Source: Arthrobacter sp. CDRTa11
GTDB taxonomy: Bacteria > Actinomycetota > Actinomycetes > Actinomycetales > Micrococcaceae
Length of the DNA: 64,000 nt
NCBI RefSeq assembly: GCF_026427775.1
Contig: NZ_CP044532.1
Location: forward strand, 2,542,001 to 2,606,000
Reading direction: 5' to 3'
Part shown: in pieces, positions 17,228 to 25,362 of the stretch
How the letters are laid out: each line of letters begins with the position of its first letter
How positions within the stretch are numbered: position 1 is the stretch's first letter
Translations under genes and position numbers: made by a program
The notes under the pieces: model-generated
What the model was told of the DNA's origin: nothing
Databases searched by the model: none
Seen by the model: the letters and a program-made list of their open reading frames with translations, nothing else

Positions 17228-17269
17228 ATTGGTCAACCGGTTGACTTGTGGGTTTCGGGGATCGATAAT
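17228..17269 (+). promoter_or_regulatory. promoter and operator O2 of the apnL-SDR operon
   Basis: The same 14-bp palindrome as O1 lies at 17232-17245. The -35 box TTGACT (17241-17246) overlaps its right half, the spacer is exactly 17 bp, and the -10 is GATAAT (17264-17269), a near-consensus sigma-70 promoter. Transcription should begin near 17276, which rules out the ATG at 17274 as the apnL start. Confidence 0.78.
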
Positions 17270-17363
17270 CGGTATGGCCTGCCTCACAGGCCGTATTGAC
17301 TTTGCACCAGCCAACGCCGGGCACCCGGGCGCAGCAGCCCCGGGGAAGGCAGAGAGCAGCGAC

Positions 17364-19274
17364 GTGTCTGTCCAGCCCCTGAACGACCAATCACAAATCC
17401 CGCCTTCCCTCCGCGCCCGCCTTGCGCCGCCGGTGCGGCTCCTGGCTGCCGGCCCGTGGTCTGCCCGGCTTGTGGGCGACGAACTGGCTCATCTCAGTTA
17501 TGCTGGCCGGCCTGTACTGCGGGCAGTCAAGGCCGTGGTCCGCGACCACGACTGGCAGACACCCCAGCCTTCCGTCGACACTGTGAATGTCACCCAGGGC
17601 GACGACGGGCTGCATGCGCGCTGGACAGTGAAGTATGCCGGTTATGGCGTGGAGTACGACGGCGTCCTGACGGCGACCTTTACCCCCGCCGCGGTGGAGA
17701 TCGCCTTCGTAGGCACTGCGGCCCACGCCTTCCGCAGCAACCGGGTTGGGCTGGTGGTGCTCCATCCGCCGGCAGACGCGGGGCGGGACGTTGCTGTGGA
17801 GCATCCGGGGGGCGGCATCACCGCCGCCCAGTTCCCGCAGGACATCAGTCCGCACCAGCCTTTCACTGATATCGCGGCCCTGGAATGGGCTGACGCGGGC
17901 ACCGCTTTCCGGCTTTCGTTCACCGGAGAGGTCTTCGAGACAGAGGACCAGCGGAATTGGACGGATGCCTCCTTCAAGACCTATGGCACGCCGCTGGAAC
18001 TGCCCTTTCCGGTGGATGTCGCGGCGGGGGACACCGTCCGGCAGTCCGTGCTCTTGGCGGCTGCGACGTTCGAGCCACAGGAAGCCGTGGAGACGGCGGC
18101 CGCGGGAACGTTGCGCGGCGTCCCCGGTGCCCTCGGCCGATTCCGTGCCGGCGTGGGCGGCATCGTCGGCCGGGTTCCGGCCCTCGCCGTCGTGGCGGGG
18201 CAGTCCCCGGAATTGCTCGCGCCGATCCCGGGCCTGGACGCCTTCGTGGTGGAACTGGTCGAGCAGCACGGTGACGCCCCTCGCTCCGGTTGGGGCGCCG
18301 AACTTGAGGCAGCCGCAGCTGCCGCTGCCCTCCAGTCGGCCGCGCTGGACATCCGGGCAGTGACCCCGGACCCCGTCGGCGCCGTGGCGGACCTCGCCCC
18401 CTACCTTCCCGATGCGAAGCGGCTGGCGTTCTTCCACCCGGGCAGCCACCTCACGGAGCCGGACAGCTGGAAGGACGTCAGGGCAGCGGCGCAGGCGGCC
18501 GGCTTCAGGGGCGGGTTGCTGGCCGGTGTCCGGTCCCACTTCACGGAACTGAACCGCAACAGCGGCCGCACGCCGTCGGACTCCGACGCCCTAACGTTTA
18601 GCATCACGCCCCAGATGCACAGCACCGAAACTGCGCACATCATCGACAGCGTGGCCATGCACCGGCTCGTGGCCCGGAACGCGCTGCGCCTGGGCGGTGG
18701 AAGACCACTCCATGTGGGGCCGGTGACGCTCCTGCCGCGGTTCAACGCGGTGGCGACGTCGGGCGATGGCGCCGAGGCGGAGGCGGACGAACTCCAAACC
18801 CACCCGTTCACTGCGGCCTGGACCCTTGCCAGCATCGGCGCCCTGACCATGGACGGAGTTGCATCCGTCAGCTACTTCGAGGCGACCGGCTCGAGGGGCA
18901 TCTGCGACGACGCCGGCCGGCTAAACCCTGCGGGCGAACTCCTGAAGGAACTCGCGGCCCTCCGGGGCAACCCTGTCCTTGCGGTGGACGTACCGGCTGC
19001 TGCACCGATCGGGGACATGGCGGTGACTTTGTACCCCGTGCAGTCTCCGGGTGGCCTGATGATTTTCGCGGCCAACCTTTCCGGGGGTGCGGCTGAGATT
19101 GACCTCCAGTTGCCTGGGTCCGTAACTGCGGGCGCCGGAGAATGCACAGCCTTCGGGCCCGGCGCCGGCTCCGTCATCACCTTCGGTACCCAGGACGACG
19201 GCGACCCCTCGCTGGGTCTGCTGGCGCTCGGACCCTGGTCCGCCGGCGTCGTGCGTTTTCCGGCACCCAGTTGA
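17364..19274 (+). CDS. apnL: D-apionate lactonase-like protein (ApnL)
   Basis: 636 aa from GTG 17364. The frame is open back to 17229, but the promoter at 17241-17269 places the transcription start near 17276, so in-frame starts at 17229 and 17274 are excluded. The N-terminal half contains the segment DQRNWTDASFKTYGTPLELP and LVVLHPPADAGRDVAVEHPG, patterns I associate with the ApnL D-apionate lactonase family. The C-terminal half looks like a barrel followed by a beta-sandwich. ApnL opens D-apionolactone to D-apionate. No signal peptide, so cytosolic. First gene after O2; next to an SDR. Confidence 0.7.
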   Translation: MSVQPLNDQSQIPPSLRARLAPPVRLLAAGPWSARLVGDELAHLSYAGRPVLRAVKAVVRDHDWQTPQPSVDTVNVTQGDDGLHARWTVKYAGYGVEYDGVLTATFTPAAVEIAFVGTAAHAFRSNRVGLVVLHPPADAGRDVAVEHPGGGITAAQFPQDISPHQPFTDIAALEWADAGTAFRLSFTGEVFETEDQRNWTDASFKTYGTPLELPFPVDVAAGDTVRQSVLLAAATFEPQEAVETAAAGTLRGVPGALGRFRAGVGGIVGRVPALAVVAGQSPELLAPIPGLDAFVVELVEQHGDAPRSGWGAELEAAAAAAALQSAALDIRAVTPDPVGAVADLAPYLPDAKRLAFFHPGSHLTEPDSWKDVRAAAQAAGFRGGLLAGVRSHFTELNRNSGRTPSDSDALTFSITPQMHSTETAHIIDSVAMHRLVARNALRLGGGRPLHVGPVTLLPRFNAVATSGDGAEAEADELQTHPFTAAWTLASIGALTMDGVASVSYFEATGSRGICDDAGRLNPAGELLKELAALRGNPVLAVDVPAAAPIGDMAVTLYPVQSPGGLMIFAANLSGGAAEIDLQLPGSVTAGAGECTAFGPGAGSVITFGTQDDGDPSLGLLALGPWSAGVVRFPAPS

Positions 19275-19332
19275 CCGCCTCGACTTTGCTGCCGTTTCCG
19301 ATGGCGGCGCCACCTTAGCGAAAGGAGACCCG

Positions 19333-20085
19333 ATGGGTCTGCGTCTTGAAGGAAAAACTGCCCTGGTCACGGGAGCTGGTTCGGGGATCGGCCTCGCCGT
19401 TGCCCACCGGTTCGTCACCGAAGGAGCCGCTGTCTACTTCGCGGACATCAACGTGGAGGCAGCCGAAAAAGCCGCGGCGGCCTCCGGGTCCGCCGCCAGG
19501 TCCCTGCGCATGGACATCTCGGATGAGGAGAGCGTGGCCGCCGCCTACGCTGCTGTGGCCGAAGCCGGACACCTTGACGTGGTGGTGGCGAACGCCGGTG
19601 TGCAGCTCTTCGGCCAGGACGCCAAAGTGGGCGACCTGGACCTCGCGGTTTGGGAAAAAACAGTCAGCATCAACCAGCGCGGTGCATTCCTCACCCTCAA
19701 GCACGCCGTCCGGGCCATGGAAGGACACGGGGGGTCGATTATCTGCACCGGCAGCCCCACCGCCGTTGTGGCCTGCGGCCAGACGTTCACTGCCTACACG
19801 AGCTCGAAAGCCGGGGTCCACGGTTTGGCCCGCGTGGTCGCCGCCGACTATGCGCACGCGGGAATCCGCGTCAACATCGTGGTCCCCGGCTATACCGAGA
19901 CCCCGCTGGTCCAGGCCATCGCGGACGACCCCGTCAGCCGCGCCGGCCTGGTGAATTCCACCATGCTGGGGCGTCCCGGGACGGCTGCGGACGTGGAGGG
20001 CATCATGGTCTTCCTCGCCAGCGACGACTCCGCCTACGCCACCGGGGGAATCTTCACCGTGGACGGCGGCCTGACGGCCCTGTAA
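19333..20085 (+). CDS. SDR family NAD(P)-dependent oxidoreductase
   Basis: Classical short-chain dehydrogenase of 250 aa. Cofactor motif TGAGSGIGLAVA at about residues 13-24, NAG at VVVANAGVQ, catalytic Ser in CTGSPTAV, Tyr-x-x-x-Lys in AYTSSKAGVHGLAR, and the usual C-terminus GGIFTVDGGLTAL. It has a strong RBS (AAAGGAGA) and follows apnL by 58 bp. In this locus it could oxidise D-apiose to apionolactone, replacing the Gfo/Idh-type ApsD, but this is inference. Confidence 0.85.
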   Translation: MGLRLEGKTALVTGAGSGIGLAVAHRFVTEGAAVYFADINVEAAEKAAAASGSAARSLRMDISDEESVAAAYAAVAEAGHLDVVVANAGVQLFGQDAKVGDLDLAVWEKTVSINQRGAFLTLKHAVRAMEGHGGSIICTGSPTAVVACGQTFTAYTSSKAGVHGLARVVAADYAHAGIRVNIVVPGYTETPLVQAIADDPVSRAGLVNSTMLGRPGTAADVEGIMVFLASDDSAYATGGIFTVDGGLTAL

Positions 20086-20259
20086 CTCGCGCATGCCCAC
20101 CCGATGCGCGGTGAGCGGTTCTGGCCCGCATAAGCGGTGCCGGCCAGCAACGCTTATGCGGGCCAGGGCCGCCTATGCGGCTGGAACGCGGAGTGTTTGT
20201 GCAGCATTTCGAAACGGTTCGTCGTGATTCTGTCGGCATATGCCTTTGCCCCTACACTG
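20086..20259. repeat. intergenic region with a 14-bp inverted repeat
   Basis: GGCCCGCATAAGCG at 20123-20136 is exactly complementary to CGCTTATGCGGGCC at 20151-20164, with a 14-nt loop. A weaker related sequence (GCCGC-ctat-GCGGC) begins at 20168. It follows the SDR stop and could terminate that operon or be a dispersed palindromic element. No gene is seen in this stretch. Confidence 0.5.
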
Positions 20260-20372
20260 AGCTCAGGTCATGAGCGCCAGCGCCAAGCCCCGGCTCGCTG
20301 GCCGGCAACCCTCCATCCGCGGTGGGGTGCCCCGGGTGAGGACCTGGCTGTCCGGCACCGGCCGGATGGCAA
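20260..20372 (+). ncRNA. SAM-IV riboswitch
   Basis: S-adenosylmethionine-sensing leader RNA of metY. The closing stem P1 is CAGGTC (20264-20269) with GACCTG (20341-20346). Between them come the conserved core elements ATGAGCGCCAGCG, CAAGCCCCGGC, GCTGGCCGGCAACCCTCC and GGTGGGGTGCCCCGGGTGA. A P5-like hairpin TCCGGC-accg-GCCGGA (20351-20366) follows P1, a mark of SAM-IV rather than SAM-I. High SAM would turn off the downstream sulfhydrylase gene. Confidence 0.88.
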
Positions 20373-20426
20373 GCGCGGCCCGTGGTGCTCCCAGCATGCC
20401 CCGGGCCCATGTCATAGGAGCCTTGC

Positions 20427-21752
20427 ATGTCCAACGGATGGTCCTTCGAAACCCGCCAGATCCACGCCGGGCAGGAGCCGGATTCTGCCACCGGCGCCCG
20501 GGCACTGCCCATCTACCAGACCACGTCCTTCGTGTTTCCCAGCGCCGAGAGCGCAGCCAACCGCTTTGCATTGGCCGAACTGGCACCGATCTATACGCGC
20601 ATCGGCAACCCGACCCAGGACGCGGTTGAGCAGCGGATTGCCAGCCTCGAAGGGGGACTGGCAGCGCTGCTGCTCAGCTCCGGCCAGGCGGCGGAGACAT
20701 ACGCGGTCCTGAACATCGCCGAAGCCGGTGACCACATCGTGGCCAGCCCCAGCCTGTACGGCGGAACCTACAACCTCTTCGCCCATACGCTGAAGAAGTT
20801 CGGCATCACTGTCACGTTCGTGGCGGACCCGGACAACCTGGACCAGTGGCGTGACGCGGTGCAGCCGAACACCAAGCTCTTCTTCGCCGAAGTGGTGTCC
20901 AACCCCCGCCAGGATGTCCTGGACATTGAGGGCGTATCCGCGGCCGCCCATAAGGCAGGAGTTCCGCTGATCGTGGACAACACGCTGTCCACGCCGTACC
21001 TGATCCGTCCGCTGGAGTGGGGCGCGGACATTGTGGTCCATTCGGCCACCAAGTACCTGGGCGGCCACGGTGCAGCGATCGCTGGTGTCATCGTCGACTC
21101 CGGCAAGTTCGATTTCAGCAAGGACCCGGAGCGGTTCCCCGGCTTCAACACCCCGGATCCCACATACAACGGGCTGGTATACGGCCGCGACCTTGGTGAG
21201 GGCGGCGCCCTAGGCGCCAACCTGTCCTACATCCTCAAGGCACGTGTCCAGCTACTGCGGGACCTGGGCTCGGCGGTGTCTCCGTTCAATGCCTTCCTCA
21301 TCTCCCAGGGCCTGGAGACCCTGAGCCTGCGGGTGGAACGCCACGTGGCCAATGCCGGCGAAGTGGCCCGCTGGCTGGAAGCGCGTGACGACGTCGAATC
21401 CGTCGCCTACGCGGGCCTGCCCTCAAGCCCCTGGTACGAGCGTGGGCGCAAGTACGGCCCCAAGGGGACGGGAGCCATCGTGTCCTTCAACCTTGCCGGC
21501 GGCGCCGAGGCGGGCCAACGGTTCGTGGACGCGCTGGACCTGCACTCACACGTAGCCAATATCGGGGACGTCCGGTCCCTGGTCATCCATCCGGCCTCCA
21601 CCACCCACAGCCAGCTCTCCGCGGAGCAGCAGGCCGTTGCCGGCGTGACCCCGGGACTGGTCCGCCTCTCCGTGGGCATCGAGCACATCGATGACATCCT
21701 GGCAGACCTTGAAGCCGGCTTCCGTGCCGCCAAGGAGGCCAGCGGCGCCTGA
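20427..21752 (+). CDS. metY: O-acetylhomoserine aminocarboxypropyltransferase (sulfhydrylase)
   Basis: PLP-dependent Cys/Met metabolism enzyme of 441 aa that makes homocysteine from O-acetylhomoserine and sulfide. The family start FETRQIHAGQEPDSATGARA, the YTRIGNPTQDAVEQRIASLE segment, the PLP-Lys motif VVHSATKYLGGHG (about residue 208) and the C-terminal RLSVGIEHIDDILADLEAG are all present. AGGAG precedes ATG 20427. Control by the SAM-IV riboswitch fits methionine synthesis. Not functionally tied to the neighbouring sugar genes. Confidence 0.95.
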   Translation: MSNGWSFETRQIHAGQEPDSATGARALPIYQTTSFVFPSAESAANRFALAELAPIYTRIGNPTQDAVEQRIASLEGGLAALLLSSGQAAETYAVLNIAEAGDHIVASPSLYGGTYNLFAHTLKKFGITVTFVADPDNLDQWRDAVQPNTKLFFAEVVSNPRQDVLDIEGVSAAAHKAGVPLIVDNTLSTPYLIRPLEWGADIVVHSATKYLGGHGAAIAGVIVDSGKFDFSKDPERFPGFNTPDPTYNGLVYGRDLGEGGALGANLSYILKARVQLLRDLGSAVSPFNAFLISQGLETLSLRVERHVANAGEVARWLEARDDVESVAYAGLPSSPWYERGRKYGPKGTGAIVSFNLAGGAEAGQRFVDALDLHSHVANIGDVRSLVIHPASTTHSQLSAEQQAVAGVTPGLVRLSVGIEHIDDILADLEAGFRAAKEASGA

Positions 21753-21810
21753 TCCGCTGGCGCATCAGCGGCGGCAAGCCTGGAAGTGGTGATACAAAAT
21801 CTCGACAAAG

Positions 21811-21855
21811 CTCAAGGGCCTGAGCCCGGTGCGATACTGGGCTCAGGCCCTTGAG
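21811..21855 (+). terminator. strong hairpin terminator downstream of metY
   Basis: A perfect 17-bp stem: CTCAAGGGCCTGAGCCC at 21811-21827 and its exact complement at 21839-21855, loop of 11 nt. There is no U-run, which is common for actinobacterial terminators. Confidence 0.8.
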
Positions 21856-21928
21856 GATTGGGAAGGGCCACTGAGCAGGAGCGAAACGTCTTCTTTCGCC
21901 ATGCGCATGATCTGCTGCATCGACGCCG

Positions 21929-22282
21929 CTAGCGGATCGCGGCTTCAGTGATGGCTGATTCTTCCAGGCCCCAGTACTCCAGGCACTCCTTGTATTCCGG
22001 GGATTCCAGGACGGACTGGATGGCCTGCTGCAGTGCGGGTGTAAACGCTGATCCCTTCTTCAGTGCCATGGCGACGTTGGTGTTGGTGCGGGTATCCATC
22101 CTGGGCTCCAGGATGTGGAAGCGGTTGGGTTGCTGCTCGTTGGCCCAGGCCAGGGCGCTGGCGTCGTAGAAGACCCCGTCGATCCGCTTGGAGTCCAGCT
22201 GGGTCAGGGCTTCCTGGACGCTGGGCAGTGTCACGCCGTTGATGGCGGGAGCAGCTTGAGGGCGCGACGATGCCGATTGCAT
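21929..22282 (-). pseudogene. C-terminal remnant of an amino-acid ABC transporter binding protein (family 3)
   Basis: A 117-codon frame ending in a recognisable SBP_bac_3 C-terminus: ALTQLDSKRIDGVFYDASAL, MALKKGSAFTPALQQAIQSV and YKECLEYWGLEESAI. The signal peptide and first lobe (over half of a normal 260-residue protein) are missing; the frame upstream of 22282 is open but does not look like this family. No transporter partners are adjacent. I interpret it as a decayed fragment. Confidence 0.6.
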
Positions 22283-22380
22283 CCGGGCGCGTTTGTACCA
22301 TTCGGCGGCGGGTGACTGGCCCGCCGCTACTGGAGGAACATTAGGCGGACTGTGCGCCGACTTTTTCCTTCTATGTGGGC

Positions 22381-22400
22381 GGGCGGCCTACTGGCCGCCC
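22381..22400 (-). terminator. hairpin downstream of aztA-like gene
   Basis: GGGCGGCC-tact-GGCCGCCC, an 8-bp perfect stem, starts 6 bp beyond the stop of the minus-strand ATPase gene. Likely its transcription terminator; no U-tract. Confidence 0.55.
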
Positions 22401-22405
22401 GGTCG

Positions 22406-23113
22406 CTAGAAGGTTTCTGAACCCTGCATCTCCGCGGGCCGAGACAGGCGGCCGCGGTTTAGCGTGATGACGGTGTCGGCTGCGTCCAGGGTTGCTGTGT
22501 CGTGTGATGCGCACACAACCGTTGCTCCCCGTTCTTTTTCAGCGAAAAGAATTTCCGTGATCCGTTCCTGTGACTCCGAGTCCAGTCCGGTGGTCGGTTC
22601 ATCCAGGAGCAGGATGTCCGCGTTTTGCGCGAGGCCTTGGCCAAGGAAGGCGCGCTGGCGCTGCCCGCCTGAAAGGCTGTGCAACTGCCGGTTCTCGTAG
22701 CCTGAGAGGCCGACCCGGCCAATGCATTCCTCGATGATCCTCTGGTCATGTTTGAGAAGCGGGCGCAGAAGCCCCCTGCGTGCCCACCTGCCCATGCTGA
22801 CGACGTCGCGTACCGTCAGCGGCATTCGCTCAGGGACGGCGCTGCGCTGAACCACGAGGGCGGTGCTGCCTTTGACCGGCAGTTCGATTCTTCCGTGGCG
22901 CGGGGTCAGCAGGCCGGCCAGCACATTGAGCAGTGTGGATTTTCCGGACCCGTTGGGGCCGGCCACAGCAGTGATGGTGTTGGCTTCGATCCGCAGCGAC
23001 AGACCACAGAGCGCCTCCACGCCGTCATGGTCCAGCCATACATCTTCTAAGACAAGCACGCCGGTCTGCGTTGCCTTGCTGGGCGTCGGGGGGAGGCGGG
23101 GCGAAGAAGTCAT
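22406..23113 (-). CDS. aztA: zinc ABC transporter ATP-binding protein (AztA/ZnuC-like)
   Basis: ATPase of 235 aa with Walker A GPNGSGKST (about residue 52), Q-loop VVQRSAVPERMPL, signature LHSLSGGQRQRAFLGQG, Walker B ILLLDEPTTGLD and H-loop CASHDT. It energises import of Zn(II), possibly Mn(II), through the divergently encoded permease. It is separated from aztB by 52 bp containing a Zur-type box, so both arms should respond to zinc. Confidence 0.88.
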   Translation of the reverse strand: MTSSPRLPPTPSKATQTGVLVLEDVWLDHDGVEALCGLSLRIEANTITAVAGPNGSGKSTLLNVLAGLLTPRHGRIELPVKGSTALVVQRSAVPERMPLTVRDVVSMGRWARRGLLRPLLKHDQRIIEECIGRVGLSGYENRQLHSLSGGQRQRAFLGQGLAQNADILLLDEPTTGLDSESQERITEILFAEKERGATVVCASHDTATLDAADTVITLNRGRLSRPAEMQGSETF

Positions 23114-23130
23114 GACAAAAGACTAGCATT

Positions 23131-23151
23131 TGGGAATGATTGTCATTAGCG
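23131..23151. promoter_or_regulatory. Zur-type operator between divergent zinc transport genes
   Basis: TGGGAATGATTGTCATTAGC contains the dyad AATGA-ttg-TCATT (23135-23147), the core of actinobacterial Zur boxes (consensus-like AATGATnnTCATT forms). It occupies nearly the whole intergenic space, so binding would repress both aztA and aztB arms under zinc sufficiency. Confidence 0.7.
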
Positions 23152-23165
23152 TTATCGTCTAGACC

Positions 23166-24107
23166 GTGCACCTGATCCTTGAACCCTTCGCTGCTGATTT
23201 CATGCTTTACGCCCTTCTGGGCGGTTCCTTATGTGCTGCCGTTTGCGCCGTCGTGGGGACATGGGTGGTCATCAGGGGCATGGCATTCCTGGGCGAGGCA
23301 ATGGCTCATGGCATGCTGCCAGGCGTCGCCATCGCCACCCTTACGGGTGTTCCTGTCGTCATAGGAGCTGCCGGAAGTGCCATTTTGATGAGCGTCGGGG
23401 TGAGTCTCCTGGCCCGCCGGGGCCGGTTGTCCCATGACACGAGCATCGGTCTCTTTTTCGTCGGCATGCTCGCCGCCGGCGTGATCATCATTTCGCATTC
23501 ACGCAGTTTTGCCACCGATGCCACGGCCATCCTCTTTGGCGACATCCTGGCCATAGGGCAGGCCGATCTGTGGATGCTGTTCTGGGCATTGCTGGCAACC
23601 ATAGTGGTGGCCAGAGTGTTCCACCGCTCCTTTGTGGCCCTGGTGTTTGACCAGCGTGTTGCCCAGGTCATGGGTCTCCGGCCCCGGCTGGCGCAGGTGC
23701 TGCTCGTTGGACTGGTGACGTTGGCGGTGGTCGCTTCCTATCAGGCCGTGGGTGCATTGCTGGTCCTCGGCCTGTTGCTTGCCCCGTCCGTGGCCGCTGC
23801 AGCCTGGACCCGGCACATCCGGACCACCATGGTCCTGGCAGCGCTTATCGGTTGTACGTCGGTGTTCGTCGGCCTGCTGATTTCCTGGTACTGGGGCACG
23901 TCCGCCGGTGCCTCCATCGCCCTCACCGCGGTTTCAGCAGCGGCCTGTTCAAACCTCGCCCGGGCCGTGTCTTCACCGCTGCGGCGCGGCCGGGCAGCCG
24001 GGCATGCTTCCCACCCTTCCGAAGACTTGCCCTCCGGCATCGCCGGCAGCCCTGTTGCCGGTTCCGTTAATCGCTCCACCAAGAAAGCAATCCGTGCGAA
24101 CATCTAG
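23166..24107 (+). CDS. aztB: zinc ABC transporter permease (AztB/ZnuB-like, ABC-3 family)
   Basis: Membrane subunit of 313 aa, starting at GTG 23166. It has about nine hydrophobic segments and the ABC-3 family blocks GMAFLGEAMAHGMLPGVAIA near the N-terminus and YQAVGALLVLGLLLAPSVAA near residue 190. The C-terminal tail is long and Arg/Pro-rich. It overlaps the following lipoprotein gene by 14 bp. Confidence 0.9.
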   Translation: MHLILEPFAADFMLYALLGGSLCAAVCAVVGTWVVIRGMAFLGEAMAHGMLPGVAIATLTGVPVVIGAAGSAILMSVGVSLLARRGRLSHDTSIGLFFVGMLAAGVIIISHSRSFATDATAILFGDILAIGQADLWMLFWALLATIVVARVFHRSFVALVFDQRVAQVMGLRPRLAQVLLVGLVTLAVVASYQAVGALLVLGLLLAPSVAAAAWTRHIRTTMVLAALIGCTSVFVGLLISWYWGTSAGASIALTAVSAAACSNLARAVSSPLRRGRAAGHASHPSEDLPSGIAGSPVAGSVNRSTKKAIRANI

Positions 24108-25362
24108 AACCCTCACACTTTCCGCCTTCGCGCTGGCCCTGGCCCTTTCCGCATGTTCCGCCCCGGCGGCAGTCCCGGGATCAGGACAGGAAACAGCCAA
24201 GGAAACCGCCGCTGCAGGGGGATCGGCAATCGGCGACGGGCATGGCGCCAAAGCAGGCGCCAGCGAGGTAGCGGAACCCCAGCTGCACTTGCTCACCGTT
24301 GGCCAGGCCGGCGAAGTGGGCATGCTGGACCTTGCGGATGAAACATGGAGAAACGCGGGAACCCTGCCGGGCACAAAGAGCGGCACTACCGATGGCAGGT
24401 ACATCTTCGCCTCATCCCCCGAACAGGGAACCGTCACGGTCCTGGACAGTGGCGTCTGGACCTGGGACCACGAGGATCACTTCCACTACTACCGCTCCGA
24501 TCCCAAAACCGTCGGAGTAATTACGGGGCAAGGGAAGGCAGTCGTTACACCCGGGGCTTCGGCCACCGGGGTGTTCTTCCCCGAAACGGGAAAGGGCGTC
24601 CTCCTAAGCAACGACGGCCTGGCAGAAGGGCAGATCCGTGAAACAGCGCACCTCGACGCCGCACCCCACCAGGGAATGCTGGTGCCGCTGGGTGACTTCG
24701 CACTCGCCACGGTGCCCGGCGCTGGCGGGAAAGCCCAGGCAGTACAGGCGTACGACGGCGAGGGGTCGGCTCTCGACGGAGCACAGGCGGCCTGCGCTGA
24801 CGCGCAGGGCACCATCACCACACGTGTTGGTGTAGTCATCGGATGCGCGGATGGGGCCCTCCTGGCAACGGTGGAAAACGGGAAAGTCGCGTTCGAGCAC
24901 ATCCCTTACCCCGAAGGCGCAGGGGCAGGACCCGCCACGGTGTTCCGGGCCCGCGAAGGCCGCCCAACTGTGGCGGCCGTGGCCGGTGACCAGGGCGCGT
25001 GGATCCTCGATACCCGCGAACGGAGCTGGCAGCTCATCAAAACTGACGTCCCGTTGCAGCAGGTAGCTGCCGTGGATGACAAGGAAGGGCACGCCGTCGC
25101 CCTTTCCATTGACGGGCGCATCTTGGTGCTCTCCGCCGAGACCGGCGCCACGTTGTCCTCCACCGAACCCCTGCTGGCCAAGACCCTGTCCGATCCCGGG
25201 CTCCTGGCCAGCGTGGAACTGGTTGCCGACCAGCAGCGTGCCTACCTCAATGCGCCGGCCGAACAGAAGCTGTACGAGATTGATTTCGCTGATAACGCCC
25301 GTCTGGCCCGGACCTTCCCCACACCGTCCGTGCCGGTGGTCTTTGCCCGGACAGGACGGTGA
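24094..25362 (+). CDS. aztD1: AztD-like zinc metallochaperone lipoprotein, His-rich copy
   Basis: Exported beta-propeller protein of 422 aa. Start GTG 24094 gives VRTSRTLTLSAFALALALSA and a lipobox ALSAC, so it is a lipoprotein. Repeating strands such as LLTVGQAGEVGMLDLADETW, GAWILDTRERSWQLIKTDVP and YLNAPAEQKLYEIDFAD indicate propeller blades. WDHEDHFHYYRSD near residue 130 is a likely metal-binding cluster. AztD proteins hand Zn(II) to the AztC binding protein outside the membrane. It is translationally linked to aztB and to aztC (4-bp overlap). Confidence 0.78.
   Translation: MRTSRTLTLSAFALALALSACSAPAAVPGSGQETAKETAAAGGSAIGDGHGAKAGASEVAEPQLHLLTVGQAGEVGMLDLADETWRNAGTLPGTKSGTTDGRYIFASSPEQGTVTVLDSGVWTWDHEDHFHYYRSDPKTVGVITGQGKAVVTPGASATGVFFPETGKGVLLSNDGLAEGQIRETAHLDAAPHQGMLVPLGDFALATVPGAGGKAQAVQAYDGEGSALDGAQAACADAQGTITTRVGVVIGCADGALLATVENGKVAFEHIPYPEGAGAGPATVFRAREGRPTVAAVAGDQGAWILDTRERSWQLIKTDVPLQQVAAVDDKEGHAVALSIDGRILVLSAETGATLSSTEPLLAKTLSDPGLLASVELVADQQRAYLNAPAEQKLYEIDFADNARLARTFPTPSVPVVFARTGR

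Noticed and set aside
17229..17363. N-terminal extension of the ApnL-like protein from TTG 17229 or ATG 17274
   Set aside because: The extension lies over the operator and the -10 box of the operon promoter, and transcription should begin near 17276, so it cannot be translated from that promoter.
22303..22405. Upstream continuation of the truncated binding-protein gene
   Set aside because: The frame is open, but its sequence (Pro/Ala/Arg-rich) does not resemble the first lobe or a signal peptide of family 3 binding proteins.
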